This document shows positions 8,192-17,695 of a stretch of 64,000 bases of DNA, piece by piece; position 1 is the stretch's first letter, and the number at the start of each line of letters is the position of its first letter. The position numbers and the translations under genes are program-made. Below the pieces are notes generated by a model that saw nothing but the letters and a program-made list of their open reading frames with translations, was not told the DNA's origin and did not search any database. Source of the stretch: Rossellomorea marisflavi (GTDB taxonomy: Bacteria; Bacillota; Bacilli; Bacillales; Bacillaceae_B); NCBI GenBank assembly GCA_003667865.1, contig CP033051.1, positions 4,161,001 to 4,225,000 of the forward strand, read 5' to 3'.

Positions 8192-9511
8192 TTATTTTAA
8201 AGGTATGTTGACGTCCCCTTTTATAGTAGATGGGTAGTCTTGTAGTTCTAGTGTGATTGGGGTTAGGCTATCGTTAACTGTCCATGGGAAGCCGAATTCT
8301 CTTTCACTGTTATAGAACGAGCTTATGTCTCGTTCGACTCCACTTTCATCATAGTATGAGTTGAATGGGCTAACAAGTTTTTCATGGTTCACACCTTCTA
8401 CCCACGAAAATTTGACTCCCCACCCTTCTTCATACGAAACAGATTCCAGCTTATTGTCGTTTGGTGCTTGGAGTATTTGTTTGTTTATAGGGTCTACGAT
8501 AACAAGTAGCTCATCCTTATCTAATGCTCGTAGTGTATTAAACTGTAACGATAACGTTTCATATTCATTAAAATAGTTGCTTTGAAGATAGTATGTTTTA
8601 TCAGTAAAGTCACCAGATGCTGTGACACCGTCCGAAATTCTAGACCACACTTCTCCATTTTCATCAACAAGACTGAGGTCTTCAATGTCGAATATCCGCT
8701 TACTATTTTGTTCTGGATAAGATACTTGTACCGATACTCGTGTAGGAGAGATTTTTACATCCTTAACCGTGATCTGCTGATTTTCAATCTCAAATGTTTG
8801 ATTAATGGCAAAAGAACGCGTGCTTTCAACCTTGTCTAGATCAATAGTGAAAGGAATACTCCACGTGTCATCCATTTCTTTTGTATCTTTTTCTAATGTA
8901 ATTTCTAATACATATTCTTCTTCTGTAAGAGGTTCTTTCATTTGGATTGTTGCTCGGTGAAGTTTTGAAAGATTATCAGACTCACCAATGTTTTCTCCGC
9001 CGAAGGATAAGCCATTAAAAGGAACTCGTTCTCCGCTCTTAGTAAGCAATGTAAATGCGGTTGACGTAACTCCTTCAAGTGTAGCTTGTTCATCAGCATG
9101 AAAGGAATAAAATAACACCATCTGTTCCTCATCAACAATCAAGGAATCTAATAAAATTTCTATACCCGCATGTTCATCTGATTGATTAATCTTTTGAACA
9201 TAATCATTCTCCACAACGGATTGTAATCCTTTGTTGTATCTTACAAGCTCAACGATTTTTTCCATCCCTGGCATTCCACTCACAAGGGAAGCAAAGTCTT
9301 CTGATACACGGATTGAGCTCGCAAACACAGCTAAAATTAATACTGCAGCTGCTGATGCCATCCAAGCCCGATACGTGTGGCGTTTCTTCTCATAGCTTTT
9401 TGCCTTCTGTATTCCGTTCATTATTGCTTCATCCAGACGAGCATCTGGTAAGGTCCGTCCCTCTAGCTGGCGCTTTGCATCGTGAAGCTTTTGTTCTTCT
9501 TGTTCATACAT
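8192..9511 (-). CDS. DUF4179-type single-pass membrane protein, putative anti-sigma partner
   Basis: A 439-aa protein: cytoplasmic N-terminus rich in charged residues (about 1-50), one membrane span AWMASAAAVLILAVFAS (about 54-72), then a long extracytoplasmic beta-rich region as in the DUF4179 family. Such genes follow ECF sigma genes and are thought to control them or act in envelope stress. The start ATG at 9511 lies 9 nt after AAAGGAGG and overlaps the sigma stop (ATGTATGA), implying translational coupling; upstream ATG 9520 abuts the ribosome site and is unlikely. No classic zinc anti-sigma HxxxCxxC motif is visible, so the anti-sigma role is inferred from context. Confidence 0.82.
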   Translation of the reverse strand: MYEQEEQKLHDAKRQLEGRTLPDARLDEAIMNGIQKAKSYEKKRHTYRAWMASAAAVLILAVFASSIRVSEDFASLVSGMPGMEKIVELVRYNKGLQSVVENDYVQKINQSDEHAGIEILLDSLIVDEEQMVLFYSFHADEQATLEGVTSTAFTLLTKSGERVPFNGLSFGGENIGESDNLSKLHRATIQMKEPLTEEEYVLEITLEKDTKEMDDTWSIPFTIDLDKVESTRSFAINQTFEIENQQITVKDVKISPTRVSVQVSYPEQNSKRIFDIEDLSLVDENGEVWSRISDGVTASGDFTDKTYYLQSNYFNEYETLSLQFNTLRALDKDELLVIVDPINKQILQAPNDNKLESVSYEEGWGVKFSWVEGVNHEKLVSPFNSYYDESGVERDISSFYNSEREFGFPWTVNDSLTPITLELQDYPSTIKGDVNIPLK

Positions 9512-10031
9512 GGAAGCCATCCTCCTTTTCATTAAAATATTGTCTTAATAGTTCGAGAGCTTTTCGAAGCCATGTCTTTACGGTCCCTTGTGGGCATTGA
9601 AGTATTTCGGCTATTTCATCGATTTTAAGATCTTGTAAGTATTTAAGGATAATAACATTACGATATTTTTCTTCTAAGTGATTGATTGCCTCTTCTACTT
9701 CTAGTAAAGAGTGACTCGAGCTACCTTCTAGTGAGTGAATCAGCTCGTCATTATAAATAAAGCGTTTATTTTTCTTAACCTCATCGTGACAATAGTTTAA
9801 AAGAATGCGCATCAACCAAGTTGTGAAATAAGCAGGCTTTCGTAGCTTTTTCATTCCACGAAAAGCACGAAATGTTGTTTCCTGAACAGCTTCAATCGCA
9901 TCCTCTTCATTCTTTAAATACGATAATGCCATCCGATACAACTGCTGTTTATGTGAAAGCATTAATTGATAAAATGCTTGTTCGTCCCCTTTTCTTGCTC
10001 TTTTTACGAGTGAAATGTCTAAATCGCTCAT
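9504..10031 (-). CDS. ECF-type RNA polymerase sigma factor
   Basis: A 175-aa sigma-70 family factor of the extracytoplasmic-function group. Region 2 is visible (YLKNEEDAIEAVQETTFRAF, then the -10-contacting KPAYFTTWLMRILLN), and region 4 is DLKIDEIAEILQCPQGTVKTWLRKAL with a helix-turn-helix that reads the -35. It overlaps the downstream membrane protein gene by 8 nt, the standard sigma/regulator arrangement. The leader holds repeated TTGTAGG/CCTACAA words (10061-10068, 10106-10113) that could be part of an autoregulated promoter. Its regulon is unknown. Confidence 0.9.
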   Translation of the reverse strand: MSDLDISLVKRARKGDEQAFYQLMLSHKQQLYRMALSYLKNEEDAIEAVQETTFRAFRGMKKLRKPAYFTTWLMRILLNYCHDEVKKNKRFIYNDELIHSLEGSSSHSLLEVEEAINHLEEKYRNVIILKYLQDLKIDEIAEILQCPQGTVKTWLRKALELLRQYFNEKEDGFHV

Positions 10032-10205
10032 CAGGAATTCCCCCTTTCCTATTCATTAGACCTACAAGTTATAAAAAAGATTTAAAAAAAGTAAATTTTT
10101 TTAATTTGTAGGTAAACAGTTTTATCTTCATGAATTTGTAGACCACCAATCTTTAGATTTCCTTAAAACAGCATATTGCTTGAACATAAAAAAACAAACT
10201 CATAT

Positions 10206-10237
10206 GTAAAAAGCTGATCTTTAAATGAAGATCAGCT
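10206..10237 (-). terminator. terminator of the yqjP-yqjQ unit
   Basis: AGCTGATCTT (10212-10221) pairs with AAGATCAGCT (10228-10237). On the minus strand the hairpin is followed by TTTTTAC. Confidence 0.8.
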
Positions 10238-10269
10238 CAACGTTACGATATATGTTTCCTTTTAAGTGG

Positions 10270-11064
10270 CTACTTCTTAAAGAATGCATTTCTTCCTAAG
10301 CGTTCGACGACTTTTGGGGCTAGCTGGTAAAGAATACTTCCGAGGTTCATCCAACCTGGTAGGTTAATCTCTCTACGCTTAGTAAATAATTGATCAATGA
10401 CTTTAGTAGCCACCTTATTCGGATCGAGCATTAATTTCTCAACATTTTTCATATAGGTTCCAGATTGATCAGCAATAGAGAAGAAGTTTGTGGCAATAGG
10501 CCCTGGATTCACTGCTGTCACAAATACTCCGTATCGCGCTGCTTCCATCCGTAGACTGTTTGTATAGCCTAAAACCGCATGCTTTGAAGCAGAATAAGCA
10601 CTTGATTTCGGTGTCGCAAGCTTTCCAGCCTGTGAAGCAATATTCACAATGTGGCCTGAACGGCGGTCCATCATATGCTGTAAAACCTGTTGAGTACAAG
10701 AAATTAACCCAAGAACATTTACATCAAACATTCCTTTAATATCATCAAAGCTTGCAACATGTGCTTCATCAAAAATTCCATAGCCAGCATTGTTAATCAA
10801 GACATCTACCTGTGTAGATTGGTTAAAAATCTTTTCAAATACGGCTGAGACATCATCATAATTAGAAACATCTAATGCATGAATAGACACTGAAACAGAG
10901 AAATGAGTTTCAATTGCCTCTTTCACGCTTTGAAGCTTTGATGCATTTCTAGCTAGCAGGGTCATATTCGCTCCACGTCGAGCTGCTTCGTACGCAAGCT
11001 TTTCGCCTAACCCACCTGATGCTCCTGTAATGACAATATGTTTCCCTTGTAATGTGTTCATCAT
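10270..11064 (-). CDS. yqjQ: short-chain dehydrogenase/reductase YqjQ
   Basis: A 264-aa SDR with cofactor motif TGASGGLG at residue 13, NNAGYG near 90, and the catalytic Ser (NIASQAG) and Tyr-Lys (YSASK) near 140-157. It reduces or oxidises an unknown substrate; the ARNASKL stretch after beta-2 favours NADP(H). AAGGAGATAACAA precedes ATGATG; the first ATG is taken. The gene starts 11 nt after the YqjP-type metallo-hydrolase, so the two are cotranscribed as in B. subtilis. Confidence 0.88.
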   Translation of the reverse strand: MMNTLQGKHIVITGASGGLGEKLAYEAARRGANMTLLARNASKLQSVKEAIETHFSVSVSIHALDVSNYDDVSAVFEKIFNQSTQVDVLINNAGYGIFDEAHVASFDDIKGMFDVNVLGLISCTQQVLQHMMDRRSGHIVNIASQAGKLATPKSSAYSASKHAVLGYTNSLRMEAARYGVFVTAVNPGPIATNFFSIADQSGTYMKNVEKLMLDPNKVATKVIDQLFTKRREINLPGWMNLGSILYQLAPKVVERLGRNAFFKK

Positions 11065-11075
11065 TTGTTATCTCC

Positions 11076-12026
11076 TTATCCTTTTGCAGAGAAAAAGTGT
11101 GTTCCATTATCAACTATTTTATCAATCTGATCAATAGATTTTAAGTAGTCCGTTTGGGCAACAGTTTCAGAGAAGGTTAAGCCTAATTCTTTTTGATAGA
11201 TTTTTGGAAAAAGAAGCTGACATAATTCATAAATGGTTTTTGAACCGTCCTGGAGTAAGTGTTTAGCATAGAGTGCTCTTTCATGCTGTTTTTGAAGACG
11301 AGACTGAATCAATTCAGCTGCATTTTCAATATTTTCTCCATGTCCAGTGTAAGCAATGGAAATGTCTAATTGCTGTAGCTTTTTTAACGATTGTATGTAC
11401 TGCAGAATTGGTTTTGGTCGTTCATCTGAGTGAAAGGATGGTTCTAATAAAGGATTTGGTGAAATATGTGCTAGTAAATGATCTCCTGCAATGAGTACAC
11501 CATCTTTTTCTCTATAAAAAGATACATGACTTTGAGCATGTCCTAATGTCTCAAGGATGGACCAATCCTCTAAGCCAGGAATCTTATCTCCTTCTAGCAC
11601 AGTAACATCGAGATTTCGCTTCCCTAAGTATTTCAGTGGCGCTTTAAATCTTGGCAAAAGTGATAGGAATTGCTCCGGTACCCCACCCTCTAAAAATAAT
11701 GTATGATAAAACTTTGTGTAGACTTCATCAAAGACGTTCCCTCTTTGTAACCAATGCTTGTTATAAGGATGTCCATAAATGACGGCATCCTCCGAAAAAT
11801 GGTCGAGCATACCGGCATGATCTGGATGATGATGGGTAAGAACAATCTGTTCAATATCGTTTATTGAATAGCCTGCATCATTTAGTTGCTCATCTAAAGA
11901 ATGTTTCGCTTCTTCTGTTAATGGACCTACATCAACTAGTGTTAATGCATCTCCTTTAAGTAAGTACGCGTTAACGTCCCCGACAGGGAACGGTGTAGGT
12001 AAGGTTATTTTCATTATTTCATTCAT
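11076..12026 (-). CDS. yqjP: metallo-beta-lactamase-fold hydrolase YqjP
   Basis: A 316-aa MBL-fold protein with zinc motif THHHPDHAG near residue 66, later His in LGHAQSHVSF, Asp in IAGDHLL and His in YTGHGENI. This is the glyoxalase II-like set of ligands; substrate unknown. The frame starts with GTG GTG ATT ATT before ATG 12026; the GGTGA just upstream makes that ATG the likely start. Operon with yqjQ. Confidence 0.87.
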   Translation of the reverse strand: MNEIMKITLPTPFPVGDVNAYLLKGDALTLVDVGPLTEEAKHSLDEQLNDAGYSINDIEQIVLTHHHPDHAGMLDHFSEDAVIYGHPYNKHWLQRGNVFDEVYTKFYHTLFLEGGVPEQFLSLLPRFKAPLKYLGKRNLDVTVLEGDKIPGLEDWSILETLGHAQSHVSFYREKDGVLIAGDHLLAHISPNPLLEPSFHSDERPKPILQYIQSLKKLQQLDISIAYTGHGENIENAAELIQSRLQKQHERALYAKHLLQDGSKTIYELCQLLFPKIYQKELGLTFSETVAQTDYLKSIDQIDKIVDNGTHFFSAKG

Positions 12027-12269
12027 AATAATCACCACATTTTAAATTATTGTAAAAAAATGAATAACTCTTCATTTCTAGTGTACATTTTTTCCAGTAC
12101 GATGTCATTTTAATTCTTGTTTCTTATATAGTTAGGAATGGCTATTATTAATCATTCCCGAATCAATTAAAGCTTAGAATAAAGATGGGCAAACCTATCT
12201 TTAAATAATGTTTTGTGACTTTTGGCATTGCTGTAAAAGGATTTATTTTCCGAAAAATCAGAAAAATAG

Positions 12270-12299
12270 TTGACAGACAAGCATAAAATCTTAGATAAT
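12270..12299 (+). promoter_or_regulatory. sigma-A promoter of the proI T-box leader
   Basis: TTGACA (12270-12275), 18-nt spacer, GATAAT (12294-12299). It lies 30-40 nt before the first T-box leader helix. Confidence 0.75.
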
Positions 12300-12330
12300 T
12301 TTCTAAATAATAGAAGTATCACCATATATA

Positions 12331-12557
12331 AAACGATGAGAAAGACTAGTAAATGATGAATGACAGTAGAGATTGAAGCTCTAGGCTGAAAAGCTTCATT
12401 GTCCTCTTAATCATTGAACCTTCCTTTTGAGTGTCAGTAAAGCTGAACGTATCCAACGTTATTGGAGCTAGAGTGTGTCTTATTTTTGTAGGACAAATCA
12501 AGGTGGTACCACGGAAGTTAAGTCCTTTCGTCCTTCGGGATGATAGGGCTTTTTTGT
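12331..12557 (+). ncRNA. proline T-box leader with terminator/antiterminator
   Basis: The conserved T-box AAGGTGGTACCACGG ends in the antiterminator region (about 12500-12513). In stem I the specifier loop is clear: AGTA (12348-12351), helix AATGAT (12352-12357) with ATCATT (12410-12415), then GAA and the specifier CCT (12419-12421), a proline codon. The competing terminator AGTCCT...CGTCC-TTCG-GGATG...AGGGCT is followed by six T near 12551. Uncharged tRNA-Pro would let transcription continue into proI. The 160 nt between terminator and proI show nothing else. Confidence 0.95.
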
Positions 12558-12718
12558 ATTTTCTTGGCTGTTTTCTCATGGTATGTTTCTTCATCTGATC
12601 ACAACATGTTCGTTCCAAAGCATTTCAGGATAATGGATAAAAGAGCGGTAGCAATAACCTTTCAGAAAACAGTCATTTTCTATAAAACCATAAAAAAAAT
12701 TCCAAAGGGGAGAATGAG

Positions 12719-13537
12719 ATGAAAGTATTGTTTATTGGTGCAGGTTCAATGGCTGAGGCAATAATATCAGGAGCAGTAATGTCTAAAGTTTTGAATCCAC
12801 TCGAGACGTATGTGACTAACCGTATGAATACTGAACGTTTGTCGGAACTCACTGCACGCTACCACGTTCAGGTGTCCTACGACACAGAAGCACTGATACA
12901 GAATTGCGATGTCATTTTATTGGCAGTAAAGCCAAAGGACTGTTACGACATTCTATTGAAGATTAAACCGTTTGTACAGAAATCTCAGCTTATTTTATCC
13001 GTACTTGCTGGTATTTCAATTTCATTTATCAATGAAACATTAAATAAAGATGTATCCATAATAAGAGCAATGCCGAATACAAGTGCTACTCTTCGTCAGT
13101 CGGCGACTGCACTTTCATTCAATGAAAAAGTATCCAATGAGCAGCGTCAATGGGCATTCTCATTATTCAATAGCATTGGGACGTGTGTGGAAGTAGAGGA
13201 AAATCAACTTGATCTCATAACAGCACTCTCAGGAAGTGGACCTGCATATGTGTATTATATTTCAGAAATTCTTGAAGAGGCTGCTATTAAACTAGGACTT
13301 GATTCAACGATTGCAAATAGCCTAATTACCCAAACGATTATTGGTGCTGGAGGTATGTTAAAGGAGTCTGGATTAAAAGCAGGAACATTAAGAAAAAATG
13401 TAACAAGTGAAGGTGGAACAACTGAGGCAGGTATTCAAGCTTTACAGGAACATAATATAAAAGAGGCCTTTAATCACTGTATTGAAAAAGCAACGGAGCG
13501 GGCAGAACAGTTACGCTATCAATTTCAATACAAATAA
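12719..13537 (+). CDS. proI: pyrroline-5-carboxylate reductase ProI
   Basis: Reduces 1-pyrroline-5-carboxylate to proline with NAD(P)H, the last step of proline synthesis. 272 aa, typical length. Rossmann motif FIGAGSMAEAI at residue 4; family signature LSGSGPAYVYYISEILEEAA near 165 and GAGGMLKESG in the dimer domain. The ribosome site AAAGGGGAGA precedes the ATG. Its own proline-specific T-box leader couples expression to tRNA-Pro charging. It sits alone, without proBA. Confidence 0.95.
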   Translation: MKVLFIGAGSMAEAIISGAVMSKVLNPLETYVTNRMNTERLSELTARYHVQVSYDTEALIQNCDVILLAVKPKDCYDILLKIKPFVQKSQLILSVLAGISISFINETLNKDVSIIRAMPNTSATLRQSATALSFNEKVSNEQRQWAFSLFNSIGTCVEVEENQLDLITALSGSGPAYVYYISEILEEAAIKLGLDSTIANSLITQTIIGAGGMLKESGLKAGTLRKNVTSEGGTTEAGIQALQEHNIKEAFNHCIEKATERAEQLRYQFQYK

Positions 13538-13561
13538 TAATGAAACTAAAAAAACAGCTGT

Positions 13562-13587
13562 AATTGGCATACTCTCCAATTTTTTTG
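13562..13587 (+). terminator. weak terminator after proI
   Basis: AATTGG (13562-13567) pairs with CCAATT (13576-13581), followed by a T-run; only six base pairs. Confidence 0.45.
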
Positions 13588-13625
13588 TACCATTAAGAAA
13601 ATGTGATTAAAGAAGGTTTTTGCTG

Positions 13626-14777
13626 ATGATTGTATATATAATAACTAGTTTAGTGTTATTAGTATGGGTTGTTATAAGTATCGATATTTATTTAGGAATG
13701 AGGTCCGTCCCTCAGCTAGGAAACTATGACACCGCTGAGGATGGACCACTTCTTTCTATTATTGTTCCTGCACGTAATGAGGCAAGTACTATTCAGAGTA
13801 GTATTGAAACACAGTTAGAGCAAACATATCAGAATGTTGAATGGATTCTTGTAAATGATCGATCGGTCGATGATACGGGGGTCATTATGGAGAAATTAAA
13901 ACAAAAGGATGACCGGATTAATGTCATACACGTCGAGAAACTTGCTGAAGGTTGGCTTGGGAAGAATCATGCCATGTATAAAGGGTATCAGCATTCCAAA
14001 GGAGATATCCTCTTATTTACTGATGCTGACGTTCACTATAAAGATCCCACAATTCTCTCAAAAGCCATTGGAGTTTTTGCAAAAGAAAAGATCGCTCATG
14101 TGACACTTGCTCCAAGTATAGAGGCTAAATCCTTTTGGTTGAGGAGCTTTGTTGCCTTTTTCCTTTTTGGATTCAATTATTACAAAAGACCTTGGAAAGC
14201 AAATGACCCTTCCTCGAAAACAGGTATGGGAATTGGTGCATTTAACATGATCACCAAAGCTAGTTACGAGAACATTGGAACGCATAAAGCCATCCGGTAT
14301 CGTCCAGATGATGACTTGCAGCTCGGATACTTGGTGAAAAAGTACAGGTTAACACAACGCTTTATCACCGCGTTACCCTTTCTCTCTGTAGAGTGGTACC
14401 CGAGCTTAGTAGAAGCTTTTAAAGGCTTAGAAAAAAATACATTTGCTGGATTTTATTATCGTTATTCTATGGTGATTTTTGCTGTAGTTGGGCTATTTAT
14501 CTCACATATACTCCCGTTTATACTGTTGTTTTATCCAAACCATCATGTCCAACTACTTAGTGCCCTAACGGTTACGGCAATCTTTATAGCCTACTATGTT
14601 AGTGTAAAAACAATGACTCGATACCGAACCTATTTGTTTTTTGCATTCCCAATTACTGCCTTACTGTTTATAATTTCTATACTACGTGCCATTTACATTA
14701 CGGTCCGTTCAGGCGGCATTCAATGGCGCGGCACGACTTATCCTTTAAAGGAGCTACGAAGAAGACAAGGAAAATAA
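13626..14777 (+). CDS. membrane-bound family 2 glycosyltransferase
   Basis: A 383-aa GT-A fold glycosyltransferase. An N-terminal membrane helix (IVYIITSLVLLVWVVIS) is followed by the nucleotide-sugar domain with VPARNEAS, the DD of VNDRSVDD, the metal motif FTDADVHY and a late RPDDDLQLG. Three C-terminal membrane spans follow. The shape matches glycosyltransferases that act on lipid acceptors, such as carotenoid or glycolipid enzymes, but the acceptor cannot be told. The start ATG 13626 is 9 nt after AAGAAGG; the TTG at 13620 is too close. No pathway neighbours. Confidence 0.8.
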   Translation: MIVYIITSLVLLVWVVISIDIYLGMRSVPQLGNYDTAEDGPLLSIIVPARNEASTIQSSIETQLEQTYQNVEWILVNDRSVDDTGVIMEKLKQKDDRINVIHVEKLAEGWLGKNHAMYKGYQHSKGDILLFTDADVHYKDPTILSKAIGVFAKEKIAHVTLAPSIEAKSFWLRSFVAFFLFGFNYYKRPWKANDPSSKTGMGIGAFNMITKASYENIGTHKAIRYRPDDDLQLGYLVKKYRLTQRFITALPFLSVEWYPSLVEAFKGLEKNTFAGFYYRYSMVIFAVVGLFISHILPFILLFYPNHHVQLLSALTVTAIFIAYYVSVKTMTRYRTYLFFAFPITALLFIISILRAIYITVRSGGIQWRGTTYPLKELRRRQGK

Positions 14778-14863
14778 GGCAAACTTCTTTCGTATGCATG
14801 AGGATGTTGATATAATCGTTTTATATTTAGTCACTCGAAATAATAGGAAGAGGAGCTGTTATT

Positions 14864-15880
14864 GTGGAAGCAAAGTTATTTCAACCATATCAAATTAAAG
14901 ATCTTGCTTTAAAAAATCGTATTGTAATGGCACCGATGTGTATGTATTCGTCACACAATGAAGACGGCATGGTAGAAAACTGGCACAGAACTCACTATAC
15001 AAGTCGTGCTGTTGGGGGAGTAGGACTTATTATTCAAGAAGCAACAGCAGTAACACCTCAAGGACGTATTTCAGCCCAGGATCTCGGAATCTGGTCGGAT
15101 GATCATCTCCCTGGATTAACTGAGCTTGTTTCATTGATGAAGGAACAAGGAGCGGCAACCGGCATTCAGCTAGCTCATGCAGGAAGAAAAGCAACGGTTG
15201 ATGGAGATATCCTTGCACCATCTGCTATTCCTTTTAATGATAAAATGAAAACTCCTTTAGAAATGACAACACAGGATATAAAGGATACAGTATTAGCATT
15301 CAGAGAAGGTGCTGTTCGAGCTAAAAAGGCTGGCTATGATGTCATTGAGATACATGGTGCACATGGATACTTAATTAATGAATTTCTTTCACCATTATCC
15401 AATAAACGTGAGGATGAATATGGAGGTTCAGCTGAAAACCGCTACCGCTTCTTACGAGAAATTACCGATAGCATCAAGGAGGTTTGGGACGGACCACTCT
15501 TTGTCCGTGTTTCTGCTAAAGACTACCATGAAGAAGGCCTTGATATTGAAGACTATGTAACGTTCTCGAAATGGATGAAAGAACAGGGAGTAGATTTAAT
15601 TGATGTAAGTTCTGGTGCTGTTGTTCCGGCGCGAATTCCTGTTTTCCCTGGATATCAGGTAAAGCTTGCTGAAAAGATTAAAGATGAAGCAGCTATTGAC
15701 ACAGGTGCAGTCGGATTGATTACTAGTGGATTACAAGCCGAAGAAATACTTCAAAACAACCGTGCAGACTTAGTATTATTAGCACGTGAGCTCCTTCGTA
15801 ATCCTTATTGGCCACGAACAGCAGCAGCCGAACTTGGAGTTGACATAGAAGCTCCTAAACAATATGAACGTGGATGGTAA
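14864..15880 (+). CDS. namA: NADPH dehydrogenase NamA (YqjM, old yellow enzyme)
   Basis: FMN-dependent ene-reductase that uses NADPH to reduce the C=C bond of alpha,beta-unsaturated carbonyls and reactive quinones. 338 aa, the length of B. subtilis YqjM. Cys26 in MAPMCMYSS tunes FMN, Tyr28 is the YqjM-class residue, and the substrate His pair is in [12 protein letters not shown] start with AGGAG ribosome site. Synteny proI-...-namA-...-rnz-zwf matches B. subtilis. Confidence 0.95.
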   Translation: MEAKLFQPYQIKDLALKNRIVMAPMCMYSSHNEDGMVENWHRTHYTSRAVGGVGLIIQEATAVTPQGRISAQDLGIWSDDHLPGLTELVSLMKEQGAATGIQLAHAGRKATVDGDILAPSAIPFNDKMKTPLEMTTQDIKDTVLAFREGAVRAKKAGYDVIEIHGAHGYLINEFLSPLSNKREDEYGGSAENRYRFLREITDSIKEVWDGPLFVRVSAKDYHEEGLDIEDYVTFSKWMKEQGVDLIDVSSGAVVPARIPVFPGYQVKLAEKIKDEAAIDTGAVGLITSGLQAEEILQNNRADLVLLARELLRNPYWPRTAAAELGVDIEAPKQYERGW

Positions 15881-15887
15881 CTAAAAG

Positions 15888-15915
15888 GAGACTGACTCTG
15901 TGTCAGTCTCTTTTT
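15888..15915. terminator. bidirectional terminator namA / histidine phosphatase
   Basis: GAGACTGAC (15888-15896) pairs perfectly with GTCAGTCTC (15902-15910). TTTTT follows on plus and CTTTT on minus, between convergent genes. Confidence 0.85.
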
Positions 15916-16453
15916 ACTTCCAGAGTCTTTGTATAGATGAGTTATGCTCATCACACTCAATAAGGTAGACATCCGGGTTTGAGAGAAGGAACAGTTCTTC
16001 AAAAGCATAAGATTTGTCAAAGTAATGTAAGAGAAGTGTCGTTAAGTTTCCATGACTAACTAGAAGGATATGATTCTCTGGACTTTGAAGTAAGTCCTTC
16101 ATTAAAGATTCAACACGGATTAATCCTTCTCGATTCGATTCTCCTCCTGGATACTTTAGATCAAAATCATCAAAGCTTTTCTTTAACATTTCCTTCCACT
16201 CTACAAATTCTTTATCTGCTAATACCCGCTCGCCTAAACGTTCATCTTCTAAAACAGAAAGACCTCGATGCTTCGCCAATGGTTCAATCGTTTCAATTGT
16301 ACGTCTGTACGGACTACTATATATACGTTCTAATGGAATGTCTTCAAAAAATGAAACAAGGGACTGTGCTTGTTTATAGCCCTCGTCCGTTAACCTCGCA
16401 GTAAAATCCTGTCCCACAGCTTTTGCATGACGTACAAGATACATCTTCTTCAA
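15914..16453 (-). CDS. histidine phosphatase family protein
   Basis: A 179-aa protein of the phosphoglycerate mutase-like superfamily. The phosphohistidine motif is LVRHAKA at residue 5, the phosphate-binding Arg lies in SSPYRRT near 65, and the second catalytic His is in VSHGN near 138. The substrate is unknown; the RHA form is seen in SixA-like and alpha-ribazole phosphatase-like members. It starts 14 nt after rnz and probably shares its transcript. Confidence 0.85.
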   Translation of the reverse strand: MKKMYLVRHAKAVGQDFTARLTDEGYKQAQSLVSFFEDIPLERIYSSPYRRTIETIEPLAKHRGLSVLEDERLGERVLADKEFVEWKEMLKKSFDDFDLKYPGGESNREGLIRVESLMKDLLQSPENHILLVSHGNLTTLLLHYFDKSYAFEELFLLSNPDVYLIECDEHNSSIQRLWK

Positions 16454-16466
16454 TGTACTCTCCTCC

Positions 16467-17393
16467 CTACTTTTTACTCGGAATTGATATTTCCATTAAA
16501 TCTTTAGAAATAAAACTATTAGGGAAAACAGCTCTTGCTTCCTCTTCTAGCATCGTCCAGTCTTCATATGTAAAACGTGAGCTTATATGAGTTAAGAACA
16601 GTGTCTGTACATTTGCTGTTTTAGCTGTTTCAGCTGCTTGTACTGTTGTTGAGTGGTAATAGTTATAGGCCATTTCTGCTTGCTCTGCATTAAAGGTTGC
16701 TTCATGAACGAGTACATCTGCTTGTTGGCTTAACTCAACAGCCCTCTGACAAAAACGTGTATCTCCTAATATTGTGACAATTCTTCCAGGAATATCCTCA
16801 CCTAAAAAATCTTCACCATGTAGGACTCGTCCATCCCCTAATGTAATCGTTTTTCCTTCTTTGAGCTCTTTAAAATACGGCCCAGGTTTTACTCCTTGTT
16901 TCTCTAACAAACTTACAAGTAGCTCCCCTTTTTTAGCCTTCTCTTCGACTCGATATCCTAACGATGGTATACCGTGCTCCAGCCATTGTGCCTCGACTAG
17001 AAACTGTTCATCTTCAAATATGATTCCTTCCTCAACTTCTACAAAATGAAGTTCATATTGTAAATGTGTTTGACTGATAGAAAGTGATACTTCTGTATAT
17101 TCCTTAATTCCTTTTGGCCCGTATATCGTTAACTCAGATGTACCTGCTTGAAAAGAACGACTTCCTAGTAAACCAGGAAGACCGAAAATGTGATCTCCGT
17201 GTAAATGTGTAATAAAAATTTTTTCTATTCTTCTAGGCTTTAAGCTTGTATGTAAAATTTGATGTTGTGTTGCTTCACCACAATCAAATAACCAAACAGA
17301 ACCTCGTTCCTCTAAAAGCTTTAAGGCAATTGAGGTTACATTTCGTTGCTTTGCAGGAACACCTGCACCTGTACCTAAAAATAGAAGCTCCAC
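16467..17393 (-). CDS. rnz: ribonuclease Z (tRNA 3' processing)
   Basis: Endonuclease that trims the 3' ends of tRNA precursors lacking encoded CCA. 308 aa; MBL fold with zinc motif [15 protein letters not shown] near residue 62, [10 protein letters not shown] before it, and Asp/His ligands in ILGDTRFC and LTHISSR. The GTG at 17393 ([11 protein letters not shown], the usual N-terminus) lies 6 nt after AGAGGTG; the upstream GTG at 17402 overlaps that ribosome site and is rejected. The flexible-arm region around residues 150-190 is intact. Confidence 0.93.
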   Translation of the reverse strand: MELLFLGTGAGVPAKQRNVTSIALKLLEERGSVWLFDCGEATQHQILHTSLKPRRIEKIFITHLHGDHIFGLPGLLGSRSFQAGTSELTIYGPKGIKEYTEVSLSISQTHLQYELHFVEVEEGIIFEDEQFLVEAQWLEHGIPSLGYRVEEKAKKGELLVSLLEKQGVKPGPYFKELKEGKTITLGDGRVLHGEDFLGEDIPGRIVTILGDTRFCQRAVELSQQADVLVHEATFNAEQAEMAYNYYHSTTVQAAETAKTANVQTLFLTHISSRFTYEDWTMLEEEARAVFPNSFISKDLMEISIPSKK

Positions 17394-17546
17394 TTTTGCC
17401 ACCTCTACTTTGTTTTATATTTTAATCTACTATAGCACAGTTATAGACTCTAATTTAAGAAATCAGAGAGCATTAAGTAAAATATTTGTTATTAATTCTC
17501 GATAGACTTTCTTAGTAGCAAGTAAAAACTCGAACCTTAGTATATC

Positions 17547-17695
17547 TACTGAGTTGATTGGAGTGGAAGGTGCTTAACTCTTGCGGGAATAGCGGGATAG
17601 TTGAGAGCCGGGTTTCGTACCTACTGGAACGAAACCATCTATAGGATGCTCAACGCCCACCCAGCAGAAAGCAAGCATCTGACGGAGAGCAACGG
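17547..17695. repeat. about 150-bp palindromic repeat, copy C (inverted)
   Basis: Read on the minus strand it runs from CCGTTGC at 17695 to CAACTCAGTA at 17547. The inner module GTTTCGTTCCAGTAGGTACGAAAC is the same type as in copy B, with two differences. Confidence 0.85.

Noticed and set aside
12346..12618. Minus-strand frame of 90 codons upstream of proI
   Set aside because: Antisense to the T-box leader, whose conserved elements fully explain the sequence.
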